Shown: positions 5,596 through 15,200 of the stretch, one piece after another | Layout: the number at the start of each line of letters is the position of its first letter | Position numbering within the stretch: position 1 is the stretch's first letter | Assembly (NCBI GenBank): GCA_964539395.1 | Contig: CAZIIU010000047.1 | Coordinates: 1 to 22,873 of the forward strand | Source of the DNA: M55B112 sp964539395 | GTDB lineage: Bacteria; Bacteroidota; Bacteroidia; Bacteroidales; GCA-2748055 | Length of the DNA: 22,873 bases | Reading direction: 5' to 3' | Translations under genes and position numbers: made by a program | Notes under the pieces: generated by a model | What the model was told of the DNA's origin: nothing | Databases searched by the model: none | The model's input: the letters and a program-made list of their open reading frames with translations, nothing else

Positions 5596-8091
5596 TTGAT
5601 CTATCCGACAAATTTTGAAGAGAAGACAGGTTTTTCCAGGATCCGGGAGTTAGTCAGGGAAAAGTGCCTGTTTGAACCGGGACAGGAGCTGATTAATGCA
5701 ATGCAGATGATGCATTCTGCAACAGAAATCGGGGAGCAGCTCGACCTGGTGAACGAACTGAAGCAGATCCTGCTTAGCGACCTCGATTTTCCCGTTCACC
5801 ACTTCCACGATAGCAGAAAAGCACTCAAAAAGGCAAGTATAGAGGGAACGCACCTTGAGACGGAGGAGGTAGAGGGACTGGCATGGAGTTTGGAATCGGT
5901 GCGCCAGATCGTCCGGTTCTTTGAAGACAGGGAGGTGGATGAATATCCGCAATTGCGAAAACTGAGCAGGTCTGTTAAGCTATACCCTTTTGTCTCTGAA
6001 AGGATATCAAGGATACTCGACAAGCATGGTCAGATACGCGATAATGCTTCACAGGATCTTTTACTTATCCGGCGGGAAATCACCTCGAAGCAGGCTGCTG
6101 TTAACCGGCAGATGAGCAAACTGATGAAAAAGGCACAGACAGAGGGTTGGATGGAAGAAGATGTCGGTGCAACTTTCAGAAACGGACGTCCGGTAATCCC
6201 GGTTTCAGCTTCCTACAAGCGAAGCCTCGGCGGACTGATCCACGATGAGTCATCTACCGGAAAAACGGTTTATATTGAACCTGCCGAAGTAGTTGAACTG
6301 ACCAATGAGATCCGGGAGATGGAATATGCAGAGCGGCGGGAGATCATCAGGATTCTTACTTTATTCACTGATGACATACGGCCCTATCTGTCCGAGCTTG
6401 AGGCTCTTCATTATTTCCTTGCGGAGATTGACTCCATCCGGGCCAGGGCACTGTTTGCCATCCGCATAAATGCCATCAGACCACAGCTCGGGGAGCAGCC
6501 CGCAGTTCTCTGGAAAAAGGCGGTACACCCGCTGCTGTTTCTTACCCTTCAACAGTCAGGAAGAGCAGTAGTTCCATTATCAATAGAGCTGCGCGAAGAC
6601 AGTCGGATACTACTATTATCAGGTCCGAACGCAGGAGGTAAATCGGTATGTTTGCAGACAGTCGGACTCCTCCAGTACATGCTTCAGTGCGGATTCCTGG
6701 TGCCGGTTGAGGAGGGATCACGGTTTGGAGTTTTTAACGGTATTTTTATCGATATTGGCGATGAACAATCGATCGATAATGACCTCAGTACATACAGCTC
6801 CCACCTGGTGAATATGAAGCACTTTATGAGAAATGCAGCAGGTGATACTCTTGTGCTGATCGATGAGTTCGGAACCGGCACGGAACCAATGCTCGGTGGA
6901 GCCATTGCAGAGTCGATCCTCGAAAACCTGAATGAAAAAGGTACCTATGGTGTGCTCACCACACACTATACCAACCTGAAACATTATGCAGCTGCTGCCC
7001 GGGGAATCATTAACGGAGCAATGCTTTTCGACAACCAACGCATGCAACCCCTCTATGAATTGCAGATCGGCAAACCTGGAAGCTCCTTTGCATTTGAGAT
7101 TGCCCGAAAGATTGGTTTGCCGGAGGATGTCCTTCAAAAAGCAGCAGCTAAGATTGGTCAGGACCACATTGATTTCGACAAACACCTGCGTGATATCCTT
7201 CGTGACAAGAAATACTGGGAAAGAAAGCGGCAAAAAATCAGGCAGTCGGAAAAGAGGCTTGAGGAACTGATGCAGAAATACGAGGAGGAGCTGGGACTTA
7301 GCGAACAGAAGAGGAAAACACTGATCAATGAAGCTAAACAACAGGCTGAAGAGCTGCTTGCCGGTGCCAACAGGCAGATCGAGAAAACTATCCGTGAGAT
7401 CAAGGAGGCAAACGCGGAAAAGGAGACCACAAAAGAGGCTCGACGCAGGTTTGAAAAATTCAGGGACGATGTGCAACAGGTGGAGCGTTACAGAGAGGAT
7501 CAACGCTCAAAAGAGTACCATCAGATGAAAAAAAGGGAATCGGAACTTGGCAGGCAACGGCCCGATTTAAGGAAAAAGACCGCAAAAAAGCTTAAAGAAA
7601 ACAGGGATATCAGGAAAGATTCAGCTATCCGGATGGGCGACATTGTAAAGATTGAAGGTAAGGATCCAACCGGGGAGGTGATAGAGATCAGGGGGAAATC
7701 GGCTGTTGTAATCTTCGGAAACCTTAAATCAACAGTGAAGCTGGAGAAGCTCGTCACTGCTGAAGGCACAGCTGAACAGCCGGAGAAGAGGTCAGGGTCG
7801 ACAGTAAACCTGGGCGACTGGAATGTGAGTAAGCGGAGGGTGAATTTCAGGGGCGAGATCGATGTACGGGGAAAAAGGGCAGATGAGGCGCTGCAGCGGG
7901 TTACAGAGTTGATCGATGAAGCAATTATGGTTGGTGCACCCGAAGTGCGAATACTTCATGGAAAGGGCGACGGGATCCTGCGGCAGCTGATCCGTGATCT
8001 GCTCCATACAAGCGATGTGGTGGAGTGGTATGGAGATGAACATGTAGAACGGGGCGGGGCAGGTATTACAATTGTGAAATTTGAGGCTTAA
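5596..8091 (+). CDS. mutS2: MutS2 family protein (ATPase with Smr nuclease domain)
   Basis: This is an 831-residue MutS2. In other bacteria the family either suppresses homologous recombination at branched DNA or rescues collided ribosomes, acting as a dimer that couples ATP hydrolysis to a C-terminal Smr domain. The start is TTG: the frame is closed by a TAA 27 nt upstream and has no ATG before codon 36. Yet the sequence from the TTG (M-I-Y-P-T-N-F-E-E-K-T-G-F) matches the family N-terminus. The Walker A motif G-P-N-A-G-G-K-S is at 343-350 and Walker B T-L-V-L-I-D-E-F at 418-425. A charged coiled-coil linker spans about 515-690. The Smr domain (about 750-831) keeps D-V-R-G-K-R and H-G-K-G-D-G. 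The gene appears to stand alone. Confidence 0.95.
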   Translation: MIYPTNFEEKTGFSRIRELVREKCLFEPGQELINAMQMMHSATEIGEQLDLVNELKQILLSDLDFPVHHFHDSRKALKKASIEGTHLETEEVEGLAWSLESVRQIVRFFEDREVDEYPQLRKLSRSVKLYPFVSERISRILDKHGQIRDNASQDLLLIRREITSKQAAVNRQMSKLMKKAQTEGWMEEDVGATFRNGRPVIPVSASYKRSLGGLIHDESSTGKTVYIEPAEVVELTNEIREMEYAERREIIRILTLFTDDIRPYLSELEALHYFLAEIDSIRARALFAIRINAIRPQLGEQPAVLWKKAVHPLLFLTLQQSGRAVVPLSIELREDSRILLLSGPNAGGKSVCLQTVGLLQYMLQCGFLVPVEEGSRFGVFNGIFIDIGDEQSIDNDLSTYSSHLVNMKHFMRNAAGDTLVLIDEFGTGTEPMLGGAIAESILENLNEKGTYGVLTTHYTNLKHYAAAARGIINGAMLFDNQRMQPLYELQIGKPGSSFAFEIARKIGLPEDVLQKAAAKIGQDHIDFDKHLRDILRDKKYWERKRQKIRQSEKRLEELMQKYEEELGLSEQKRKTLINEAKQQAEELLAGANRQIEKTIREIKEANAEKETTKEARRRFEKFRDDVQQVERYREDQRSKEYHQMKKRESELGRQRPDLRKKTAKKLKENRDIRKDSAIRMGDIVKIEGKDPTGEVIEIRGKSAVVIFGNLKSTVKLEKLVTAEGTAEQPEKRSGSTVNLGDWNVSKRRVNFRGEIDVRGKRADEALQRVTELIDEAIMVGAPEVRILHGKGDGILRQLIRDLLHTSDVVEWYGDEHVERGGAGITIVKFEA

Positions 8092-8195
8092 AAAAAACCT
8101 TGGTTCTGTCCTGGAGATAATGGTTTATTCATCTGATCTCTCAGCCAATAAGCAATCCACAGGCAGGCACTGTTTTTTAGGGAGATTGTTTTGAG

Positions 8196-8203
8196 TATAT
8201 TTG
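8196..8203 (+). promoter_or_regulatory. Candidate -7 promoter element for the acyltransferase/deacetylase pair
   Basis: TATATTTG matches TAnnTTTG exactly. If used, transcription would begin near 8210, downstream of the TTG at 8191. The ATG at 8236 would then be the first usable start. The -33 element is not clear. Confidence 0.4.
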
Positions 8204-8235
8204 AACGCATTTTAAAAGGTTTTCTGAAAACGGGG

Positions 8236-9147
8236 ATGATCAGATTTCTGAGTAGACAACAGATCAATGATGTGCGATGGAACGGGGTGATCTCCTCTTC
8301 CCGGCACGAAACCATCTACCCTTATACCTGGTATCTGGATAGCTGTGCCGACAGATGGGCAGGCTATGTAATGAACGATTATGAATGTGTAATGCCGGTG
8401 GCATTCAGAAGGAAGATCGGAATGAAATATACCTACCAACCGATCTATTGCCAGCAACTGGGTGTCTTCTCCGGTGAACGGGTAGATACCGAGATTACAA
8501 GGATGTTCCTTCACGCGCTCCGAAGAAATTTCCGCATGGGCGATTATGCACTGAATGAGGGAAATATCCTGGGCGATGAGCCTGGATTCGAGGTAACGGA
8601 TAACACCAATTATGTGCTGCCCCTGGATCTGAATTATGAGCTTACAAGGAAGAATTATACAGAAAACTGTCGCAGGAACGTGAAGCGTGCACAGCAGTCG
8701 GATATAACATTCACCGAAACTGTAACCATCGAGGAGATAATAACACTGAAAAAGATGAGCGATAAGACAGGGCGCGGAGAGGAGCATTACGCCTATGTAC
8801 GGTCCCTTTTTTCACGTCTCGCCACCTTTGAGAAAATCCGAATCTTCGGTGCGCGCTGCGGTGAGCACCTGGTAGCTGCGGCCATCTTTGCGTTTAGCAC
8901 TGATCGCGCCATCTTCCTTTTGTCAGCTTCGAGCGACCGGGGTAAGGACCAGAGGGCGATGTTTCTGGTGGTGGATCGCTTCATTGGGTTGTATGCCCGG
9001 AAGATAGGTAAACTCGATTTTGAGGGTTCGAACATCGTTTCAATTGCCAGGTTTTTCCGCGGATTCGGTGCCAGGCCGGAGATCTACCAGCGGTTGCGGT
9101 TCCGGAGTCCGGTAAATATGATCATGAAACAAAGGAAGGGTGGCTGA
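8236..9147 (+). CDS. GNAT/FemAB-like acyltransferase
   Basis: The protein has 303 residues from the ATG at 8236. The frame can be extended by 15 codons to a TTG at 8191, preceded by GGGAGA. However, M-I-R-F-L-S-R-Q-Q-I-N-D-V-R-W resembles the usual beginning of these Bacteroidota proteins, and a promoter motif falls inside the extension. A lysine/arginine-rich segment K-N-Y-T-E-N-C-R-R-N-V-K-R-A precedes a second half that ends with G-K-L-D-F-E-G-S-N and F-F-R-G-F-G-A-R-P. This is the signature of FemAB-like or BioF2-type acyltransferases with a GNAT fold. Such enzymes transfer acyl or aminoacyl groups onto envelope precursors. It overlaps the deacetylase gene by 8 nt, so the two are probably translated together. 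The substrate is unknown. Confidence 0.8.
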   Translation: MIRFLSRQQINDVRWNGVISSSRHETIYPYTWYLDSCADRWAGYVMNDYECVMPVAFRRKIGMKYTYQPIYCQQLGVFSGERVDTEITRMFLHALRRNFRMGDYALNEGNILGDEPGFEVTDNTNYVLPLDLNYELTRKNYTENCRRNVKRAQQSDITFTETVTIEEIITLKKMSDKTGRGEEHYAYVRSLFSRLATFEKIRIFGARCGEHLVAAAIFAFSTDRAIFLLSASSDRGKDQRAMFLVVDRFIGLYARKIGKLDFEGSNIVSIARFFRGFGARPEIYQRLRFRSPVNMIMKQRKGG

Positions 9148-10144
9148 TTTTATACATAGTATCGCAGCTCTGTTCCCGGGCCCGGTGAACACGGCGAAGT
9201 ACATCAGGCGATCCGGACTGGAGGTGCTGTTCCCCTTCTATCATGCAGTTTCCAACAGGGTGCTGCCTCACCTGAAATACCTTTATTCATTGCGTACGGT
9301 AGAACAGTTTGAGCGCGATCTGGACTACATGATGAAATACTTTCAGCCGGTGAAGATGAGCGAGTATCTCGGAGGACAGATTCTGACCGATCCCAACCGA
9401 CCGCCAATGGTGCTCAGTTTTGACGACGGACTGGTACAATGTTACGATGTGGTGATGCCAATACTCATCAGGAAGGGTGTTCCGGCCACCTTTTTTATCA
9501 ACAACGCGTTTATCGACAACAGGTCGATGTTCTTCAGATTTAAGGTGAGCCTCCTGGTGGAACAGTTAAAACAGGTGAATGATCAGCAAAGGAGACGGGC
9601 AGCACAAATCCTCCACTGCGAAGAGGATGAGATCAGATCACGCCTCCTGGGCATCTCTTACGTCGAGCGTGAGATTACCGACCAGGTGGCGGAGTTGTGG
9701 GATTACTCTTTTTCGGAGTACATGCGAAAGGATCCGGTCTACCTTACCTCAATCCATATCAGGAAGATGATCAATGAGGGATTCGAGTTCGGCTCGCACG
9801 GAATTGACCATCCGCTCTTCTCATTGCTCAAAAGGAGGACCACCATCGATCATATCAGAAGTAGTGTGGAGGACCTGAAAAAGCGGTATGACCTTGACCA
9901 CAAATACTTTGCATTCCCCTTTACCGATAGTGGTGTGCAGGACAGCACGATTGAATACCTATTCAGACACAATATTATTGATGCCGGTTTTGGTACGGCC
10001 GGACTCAAGGATGACAAGTGGCCCCGCTATTTTCAGCGTGTTGCCATGGAGCTGCTCGACAAAGATGCGCAAACCACCCTGCGCGGAGAGATCAACCGCC
10101 GCCGGTTCAGGAAACTTGCAGGCAGAAACAGGACCAGGAGATAA
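9140..10144 (+). CDS. Polysaccharide deacetylase (NodB homology domain)
   Basis: This 334-residue protein starts at a GTG that overlaps the end of the acyltransferase gene by 8 nt, with GGAAGG just ahead. The NodB metal-dependent deacetylase motifs are present. Motif 1 is S-F-D-D-G (93-97; Asp95 probable base, Asp96 metal ligand). Motif 2 is F-G-S-H-G-I-D-H-P (217-225; His220 and His224 as metal ligands). Motif 3 is A-F-P-F-T near residues 255-260. Enzymes of this fold remove N- or O-acetyl groups from peptidoglycan, chitin-like or capsular polymers. No signal peptide is seen, although residues 27-36 are mildly hydrophobic, so it may act on a cytoplasmic precursor. A helical insertion between motifs 1 and 2 (about 130-200) is longer than in minimal NodB domains. 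Confidence 0.88.
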   Translation: MADFIHSIAALFPGPVNTAKYIRRSGLEVLFPFYHAVSNRVLPHLKYLYSLRTVEQFERDLDYMMKYFQPVKMSEYLGGQILTDPNRPPMVLSFDDGLVQCYDVVMPILIRKGVPATFFINNAFIDNRSMFFRFKVSLLVEQLKQVNDQQRRRAAQILHCEEDEIRSRLLGISYVEREITDQVAELWDYSFSEYMRKDPVYLTSIHIRKMINEGFEFGSHGIDHPLFSLLKRRTTIDHIRSSVEDLKKRYDLDHKYFAFPFTDSGVQDSTIEYLFRHNIIDAGFGTAGLKDDKWPRYFQRVAMELLDKDAQTTLRGEINRRRFRKLAGRNRTRR

Positions 10145-10146
10145 TT

Positions 10147-11229
10147 TCATGTAAATACAGCGTCGCCGTCACCATCGTGGATAACCGGGTTCAGAGGAAT
10201 CGAAGGTGCAATAGTACGGTGGGCGAAGTACCGCTGCGGCATATTGCGCGACAGTATAAAGAGATTCTTCCGTGTTCCGAGAACAGGGCCTAGTTCAGGA
10301 TGCCTGATCGTTACCCAGGCGCAGCGGTGGTTAAGCATGGCATTCAGCACAAGTTGCCGGCCTGCCACTACATGCAGTTGATCGGAATAGAAGAAGTAGG
10401 GCACGGATAATTTTTCATTGACGATCGTAATCCAGAGAAAAGCAGTTCCACTTTCGTTTTCGATCCGGTACCAAATGTTTCTGTAAAGTGATACTATCCT
10501 TGAAAAATGGTACCTGCCGGGAAGTCGCACGTTGGTATCTTCGGTAACCCATGGAAAGGAACGTATCCATTCAAATTCCGCTGCGCCCCTTCTGAAAAGC
10601 GATCCCCCGTTAAACTGAGCAAACAGTTTTTTAAACTGCTCGTCCGGTGTGTCGATCTGCTCGGCGCTGGTTCCGGTTGGAAGGGGAAACTGGTCGGAAG
10701 GTAAGCTGAGGTCGTGCATGCCATTGACAACATTGTCGGCAAACTTCAGCAGGCGACTTGCTCCGATCCTTTCCCGGTAGAGGGTTGTAAGGGAGGAACG
10801 CATGTAATACCTCCTGCCGGGTCTTACGGCAAATTGGGTGAAAGCTTCAGTACGGTCGAAGACAGCTTTCGCAGCAGGTGCGTAATTGGCAAACATCAGC
10901 TTGCTGTTCCAGGCCTCCCCGGCAACTTTGAGGAGCAAAGTGGAGAGCCCCTTCCTCCGGTAATCGGGTGCGACAAAAGCGCCACTCAACCAGGCGAATG
11001 TAACCTGTTGCGTTCCATCATTAAACTGGTCGGGTAGCAGGGTCCGGTAAGCAACCAGCTTCCCATTTTCCGTAAGGGTAAAGAGGACAGGCATCTGTGC
11101 TTCGGCGCGGGGGTTGTTCAGGTAGGAGCAGACCCGCTCGGGTGAAACCGGCAGAATATCCGAATGAAGATACTGGTCGGAGTTCAGGTAGTCCTGCAGT
11201 TCGCTGATGGTATAGATCGTCGTCTTCAT
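10147..11229 (-). CDS. GNAT-family N-acetyltransferase, two-part protein
   Basis: The 360 residues include a GNAT domain over roughly residues 1-150. The acetyl-CoA pyrophosphate loop is visible as V-A-P-D-Y-R-R-K-G-L-S-T-L-L-L (86-100), the classic R-x-x-G-x pattern. The remaining 200 residues lack a motif I recognise and could be a second degenerate GNAT-like or substrate-binding domain. The gene begins 14 nt after the FtsE-like ATPase gene ends, so the two form an operon. Its stop lies only 2 nt from the stop of the convergent deacetylase gene. The acetylated substrate is unknown; the surrounding genes hint at envelope work, but that is inference. Confidence 0.82.
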   Translation of the reverse strand: MKTTIYTISELQDYLNSDQYLHSDILPVSPERVCSYLNNPRAEAQMPVLFTLTENGKLVAYRTLLPDQFNDGTQQVTFAWLSGAFVAPDYRRKGLSTLLLKVAGEAWNSKLMFANYAPAAKAVFDRTEAFTQFAVRPGRRYYMRSSLTTLYRERIGASRLLKFADNVVNGMHDLSLPSDQFPLPTGTSAEQIDTPDEQFKKLFAQFNGGSLFRRGAAEFEWIRSFPWVTEDTNVRLPGRYHFSRIVSLYRNIWYRIENESGTAFLWITIVNEKLSVPYFFYSDQLHVVAGRQLVLNAMLNHRCAWVTIRHPELGPVLGTRKNLFILSRNMPQRYFAHRTIAPSIPLNPVIHDGDGDAVFT

Positions 11230-11243
11230 GACGCGTGACAGTA

Positions 11244-11957
11244 TTATTCATTCTGTATCAACCGGTCGAGATCGGCTTCGCTGAGGTTGGTATCCATCAC
11301 GGTATCATTTTCACATTTCACCGTTCGTGCGGGGAATTTTTTGATCATATTGTAGTTATGAGTGGCCATCACAACGGCACGCCCGCTCTTTGATATACTG
11401 CAAAGTATGCGCATAATCTCATCAGAGGTTGCCGGATCAAGATTGCCGGTAGGCTCATCGGCCAGGATAATCTCCGGGTTGTTCAGCAGGGCACGGGCGA
11501 TTACGATCCGTTGCTGCTCGCCGCCGGAAAGCTGATGCGGCATCTTGAACCCTTTGAACCCGAGTCCGACCTTGTCGAGTACCTCAGCGATGCGTTCTTC
11601 AATACCGTTTTTGCTTTTCCACCCGGTGGCCTTTAATACAAATTCCAGGTTTCTGTTGATCGTACGGTCGTTGAGTAATTGAAAATCCTGGAAGACGATC
11701 CCCAGTTTTCTTCTTAATTTAGGGATGTCGTGCCTTTTCAGTTTGTTGAGCTGAAAGCCTGATACCGTACCGTACCCTTCCTTGAGGGGGTATTCGGCAT
11801 TGATCGTCCTGATAAGGCTGGTTTTTCCGCTGCCCACTTTGCCGATCAGGTAGACAAATTCGTTTTTCTTTACGGAAAAGTTTACATCAGACAGCACCAG
11901 GTGGTCGCCGATTTTGATGTTGGCATGTTCAAAGGATATAATGGAGTCTATAGACAT
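11244..11957 (-). CDS. ftsE: FtsE-like ABC transporter ATP-binding protein
   Basis: This 237-residue ABC ATPase has the length and sequence style of FtsE, the cytoplasmic partner of the membrane protein FtsX. FtsEX controls peptidoglycan hydrolases at the division site. Walker A G-K-V-G-S-G-K-T is at 39-46 and the Q-loop F-Q-D-F-Q-L-L at 89-95. The signature L-S-G-G-E-Q-Q-R is at 143-150, Walker B I-I-L-A-D-E-P at 163-169 and the switch His at 200. All catalytic residues are intact. No ftsX lies next to it; the downstream gene is a GNAT enzyme. A LolD/MacB-like assignment is a weaker alternative, since these subfamilies share the E-P-T-G-N-L-D motif. The -7 region about 47 bases upstream (TATTTTAG, complement of 12004-12011) is one base off consensus. 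Confidence 0.8.
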   Translation of the reverse strand: MSIDSIISFEHANIKIGDHLVLSDVNFSVKKNEFVYLIGKVGSGKTSLIRTINAEYPLKEGYGTVSGFQLNKLKRHDIPKLRRKLGIVFQDFQLLNDRTINRNLEFVLKATGWKSKNGIEERIAEVLDKVGLGFKGFKMPHQLSGGEQQRIVIARALLNNPEIILADEPTGNLDPATSDEIMRILCSISKSGRAVVMATHNYNMIKKFPARTVKCENDTVMDTNLSEADLDRLIQNE

Positions 11958-12262
11958 ACGATCCGGTTTTTCAAATGAATCGGTTACAATGGTTTTTCAT
12001 GTGCTAAAATAGGTAAAAAAAGCAGAGAAACGATGTGATTTTCCTTTATTGGTGTATCAGTTGCCATTCGATTATCGGTTCTGTGAGGCTGGCCCGTTTG
12101 AATTCGCTGAAAATATTCATGCACTGAATCCGTTATAGTTATTGAGGTGTGTGAGTTCCGGCCCGGCAGTTAAAAAATAACACCACACTGTTAATTAAAA
12201 AGGATGATATTCCAAAAAGCGCCCCTGCAGATTGATTATTTTTACATGATAATGCGAAGATT
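11958..12262. other. Divergent intergenic region between ftsE and the TPR gene
   Basis: The 305 bp separate divergent transcription units and contain no ORF or RNA gene that I can support. Imperfect -7 motifs lie near both starts: TATTTTAG on the minus strand at 12004-12011, and TATTTTTA on the plus strand at 12237-12244, each one base from TAnnTTTG. No strong palindrome was seen. Confidence 0.45.
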
Positions 12263-15200
12263 ATGAAGCACAGAGTTTTTTGTTTACTGGTGGGAGTTAT
12301 GCTGACCGGCCAACTGTCGCTATCCGGACAGAAAAATGCCGCCTGCGACGGCTATGCCGACCGTGATCTGTATGAGGGAATAGCGCTATTTGAGCGGGAG
12401 AAATTCGGTGCGGCACGGCACAGTTTTGAAAAAGTGATCGGGAAGACTGAAGGGACTATGAGCCAGTTGAGGGCTGAGGCAATGTACTACCATGCCATGT
12501 GTGCCATTAACCTGTATAACCTGGATGCAGAGTACCAGGCGTTCAGGTTTATCGCAGAGAATCCGGAGAGTCCGCACGTTAATGAAGTCTGCTTCCAGCT
12601 TGCCAACTATTTTCATTACAAGATGAACTGGACCGGGGCAGTGATGTGGTACAATAAAGTCGACCGGCAGGAATTATCATTGACCCAAGCTTCCGAGTAC
12701 TATTTTAAAAAGGGGTATGCCCTCTATATGCGGAAGGATTTTGAAGGGGCACGGGTCAACTTTTACGAGATCCTGGATGTCGAATCACCCTACACACCCC
12801 CGGCCACCTATTACTACTCGCATATTCATTACGTGGAGGAGAACTATGAAACGGCCCTGATGGGATTCAGGAAGATTGATACCGATCCGATGTTTACAAA
12901 GATTGCACCTTACTATATTTCCCAGATACTCTACCTGCAGAAGAAGTATAACGAGGTGATTGAATATGCACCCGAATTGATGGAGAATATCTCCGACAGC
13001 AGGAGGGGGGAGATGGCCAAGATCACCGGGGAGAGTTACTTCATGCTGGAGCGGTATGATGAGGCGGTGCCCTACCTTGAGATTTACAGGGATCATACAC
13101 GCAGCTATTCCGTGAAGGATCGTTACCAGATGGCGTTTGCCTATTATATGAGCGGGAGATACGAGGAGGCACGCGATATTTTCGAGAAGATCACATACAG
13201 GAGTTCCGAGATCGCACAGAGTGCATTGTATCACCTGGCGGATTGCTACCTGAACCTGCAGAACAAGAATAAGGCGATGACAGCATTTGGCGAAGCATCG
13301 AAGATGGATTACGACCAGCGAATCCAGGAGGATGCCCTGTTCAACTATGCCAAACTCGCCTTTGAGCTTTCATACAATCCATTCAACGAGGCGATCCAGT
13401 CGTTCAACCAGTATATCACCTGGTATCCTTCCTCAGAGCGGATCGATGAGGCTTATAACTACCTGGTAATGGCTTATCTGCAGACAAGAAACTTCAGCAT
13501 GGCACTGGCCTCGCTTGAAAAGATAAGGCACAGGGATGAAAACATTGAAAAGGCATACCAGAAGGTTGCATTTTACCGCGGACTTGAACTCTATAATAAC
13601 TTGCGGTTCATCGAGGCAGTGGACATCCTCGAAAAGTCCCTTGCCTACGGAAAACACGATCCCGTGATACGGGCACGCACTTATTACTGGCTTGGTGAGG
13701 CAGCATACCGTTCAGGTGAGTTAGCCATGGCACGTACTTATTTTGAGGAGTTCCTGGACGAGCCGTTCGCTCACCGGCAGGATGAATATGCCCTGGCCAA
13801 CTATAGTATGGGTTATGTTGCCTTTGATGAGGAGCGATACAGTGAGGCCGAGAAGTGGTTCGCAAGTTATGTGCGTGCAGAGAAGAATGTAAACTCAACA
13901 ACTTTGTCGGATGCCTATAACCGGTTGGGCGATTGTAAATTTGTTCAGCAGGATTACTGGAGGGCGATTGAACAGTACAACGAGGCAATCAGGCTGGGAA
14001 GGTCCGACAAGGATTATGCCTACTTCCAGAAGGGATTTACCTATGGGATCCTTAACCGGCCGGAGCAGAAACTGGAGGTTATGCAGAGTATCGTGAGGAA
14101 TCTTACGAACTCTCATTATGTGGATGATGCACTCTTTGAGACGGCACGTACGCATGTTGCACTGGGAAACAACAGTGCGGCTATGACCGAATATAAGCGG
14201 CTCGTTACCGATTTCCCCAACAGCAGTTACTTTGCCAAAGCCCTTACGCAGCTCGGACTGATCTATTTCAACCAGGGTAATTATAAGGAAGCCATCGGCT
14301 ATTATACCCGGGTTGCAAAAGATTATCCAGGATCGCCCGAAGCCGATAATGCACTGCAGAGCCTGGAGACAATCTACGTAAGGAATAACAACATTGAAGG
14401 TTACCTGGAGTTCGTGAATGAACTCGGGAGGGATATCTCAAACAAGCAACAGGATTCACTGATGTATGCTGCCGCTGAGAACATTTACGGAAGCGGCGAT
14501 TGCAGGGCATCTGTTGAATCGCTCAACAAATACCTCATGAATCATCCGAATGGGAATTACCTGCTGAATGCGCACTATTATAAGGCAGATTGTCACCTGA
14601 AGCTGAACCAGCCCAATGAGGCACTTGCATCCCTTGATTACATTGCAGCCCAACCGAGGAATATGTTCTCCGAACTGGCCCTGGTGGCTTCATCGGATAT
14701 TTATTTTTCTAACGGAGATTACAACCAGGCTGTGAATCAGTATCTCAGGCTGCTTGAGATTGCCAGTGATCCCGTCAATGTAAGAGATGCGCTCATCGGG
14801 GTGATGCGGTGCTATTACCAACTGAAGGAATATGCCAATACAATCGCTGCAGCTGAACAGGTGCTTCAAATGGAAAAAAGACCTGCCGGTGCTGAGCGGG
14901 AGGCATGGTACCTGATCGCGAAGTCGAACATGGCGCTTAACAGGACAGAACAAGCCCTGGAGTATTTTCGAAGGAACGCAGTGGATGTCACTTCTGCTGA
15001 AGGTGCGGAATCGAAATATATGGTAGCGCAGATCATGTATGATCAGGCGAAGGCTCAGGGAAGGAACAACGAGGAACTCCTTACCCGGGTTGAGAATGAG
15101 ATATTTGATTTTATCGATATGAACACCCCTCATCAGTATTGGATGGGGAAGTCCTTTTTGCTGCTTTCCGACGTATATCTTGGTCTGGATGATGAGTTCC

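Noticed and set aside
6718..7503. 261-codon minus-strand open frame inside mutS2
   Set aside because: It is a shadow of the mutS2 coding frame, Leu/Phe/Cys-rich without any domain, and has no start signals.
8191..8235. TTG start of the acyltransferase with GGGAGA upstream
   Set aside because: A perfect -7 promoter motif lies inside the extension, and the ATG at 8236 matches the expected N-terminus. The case is not closed.
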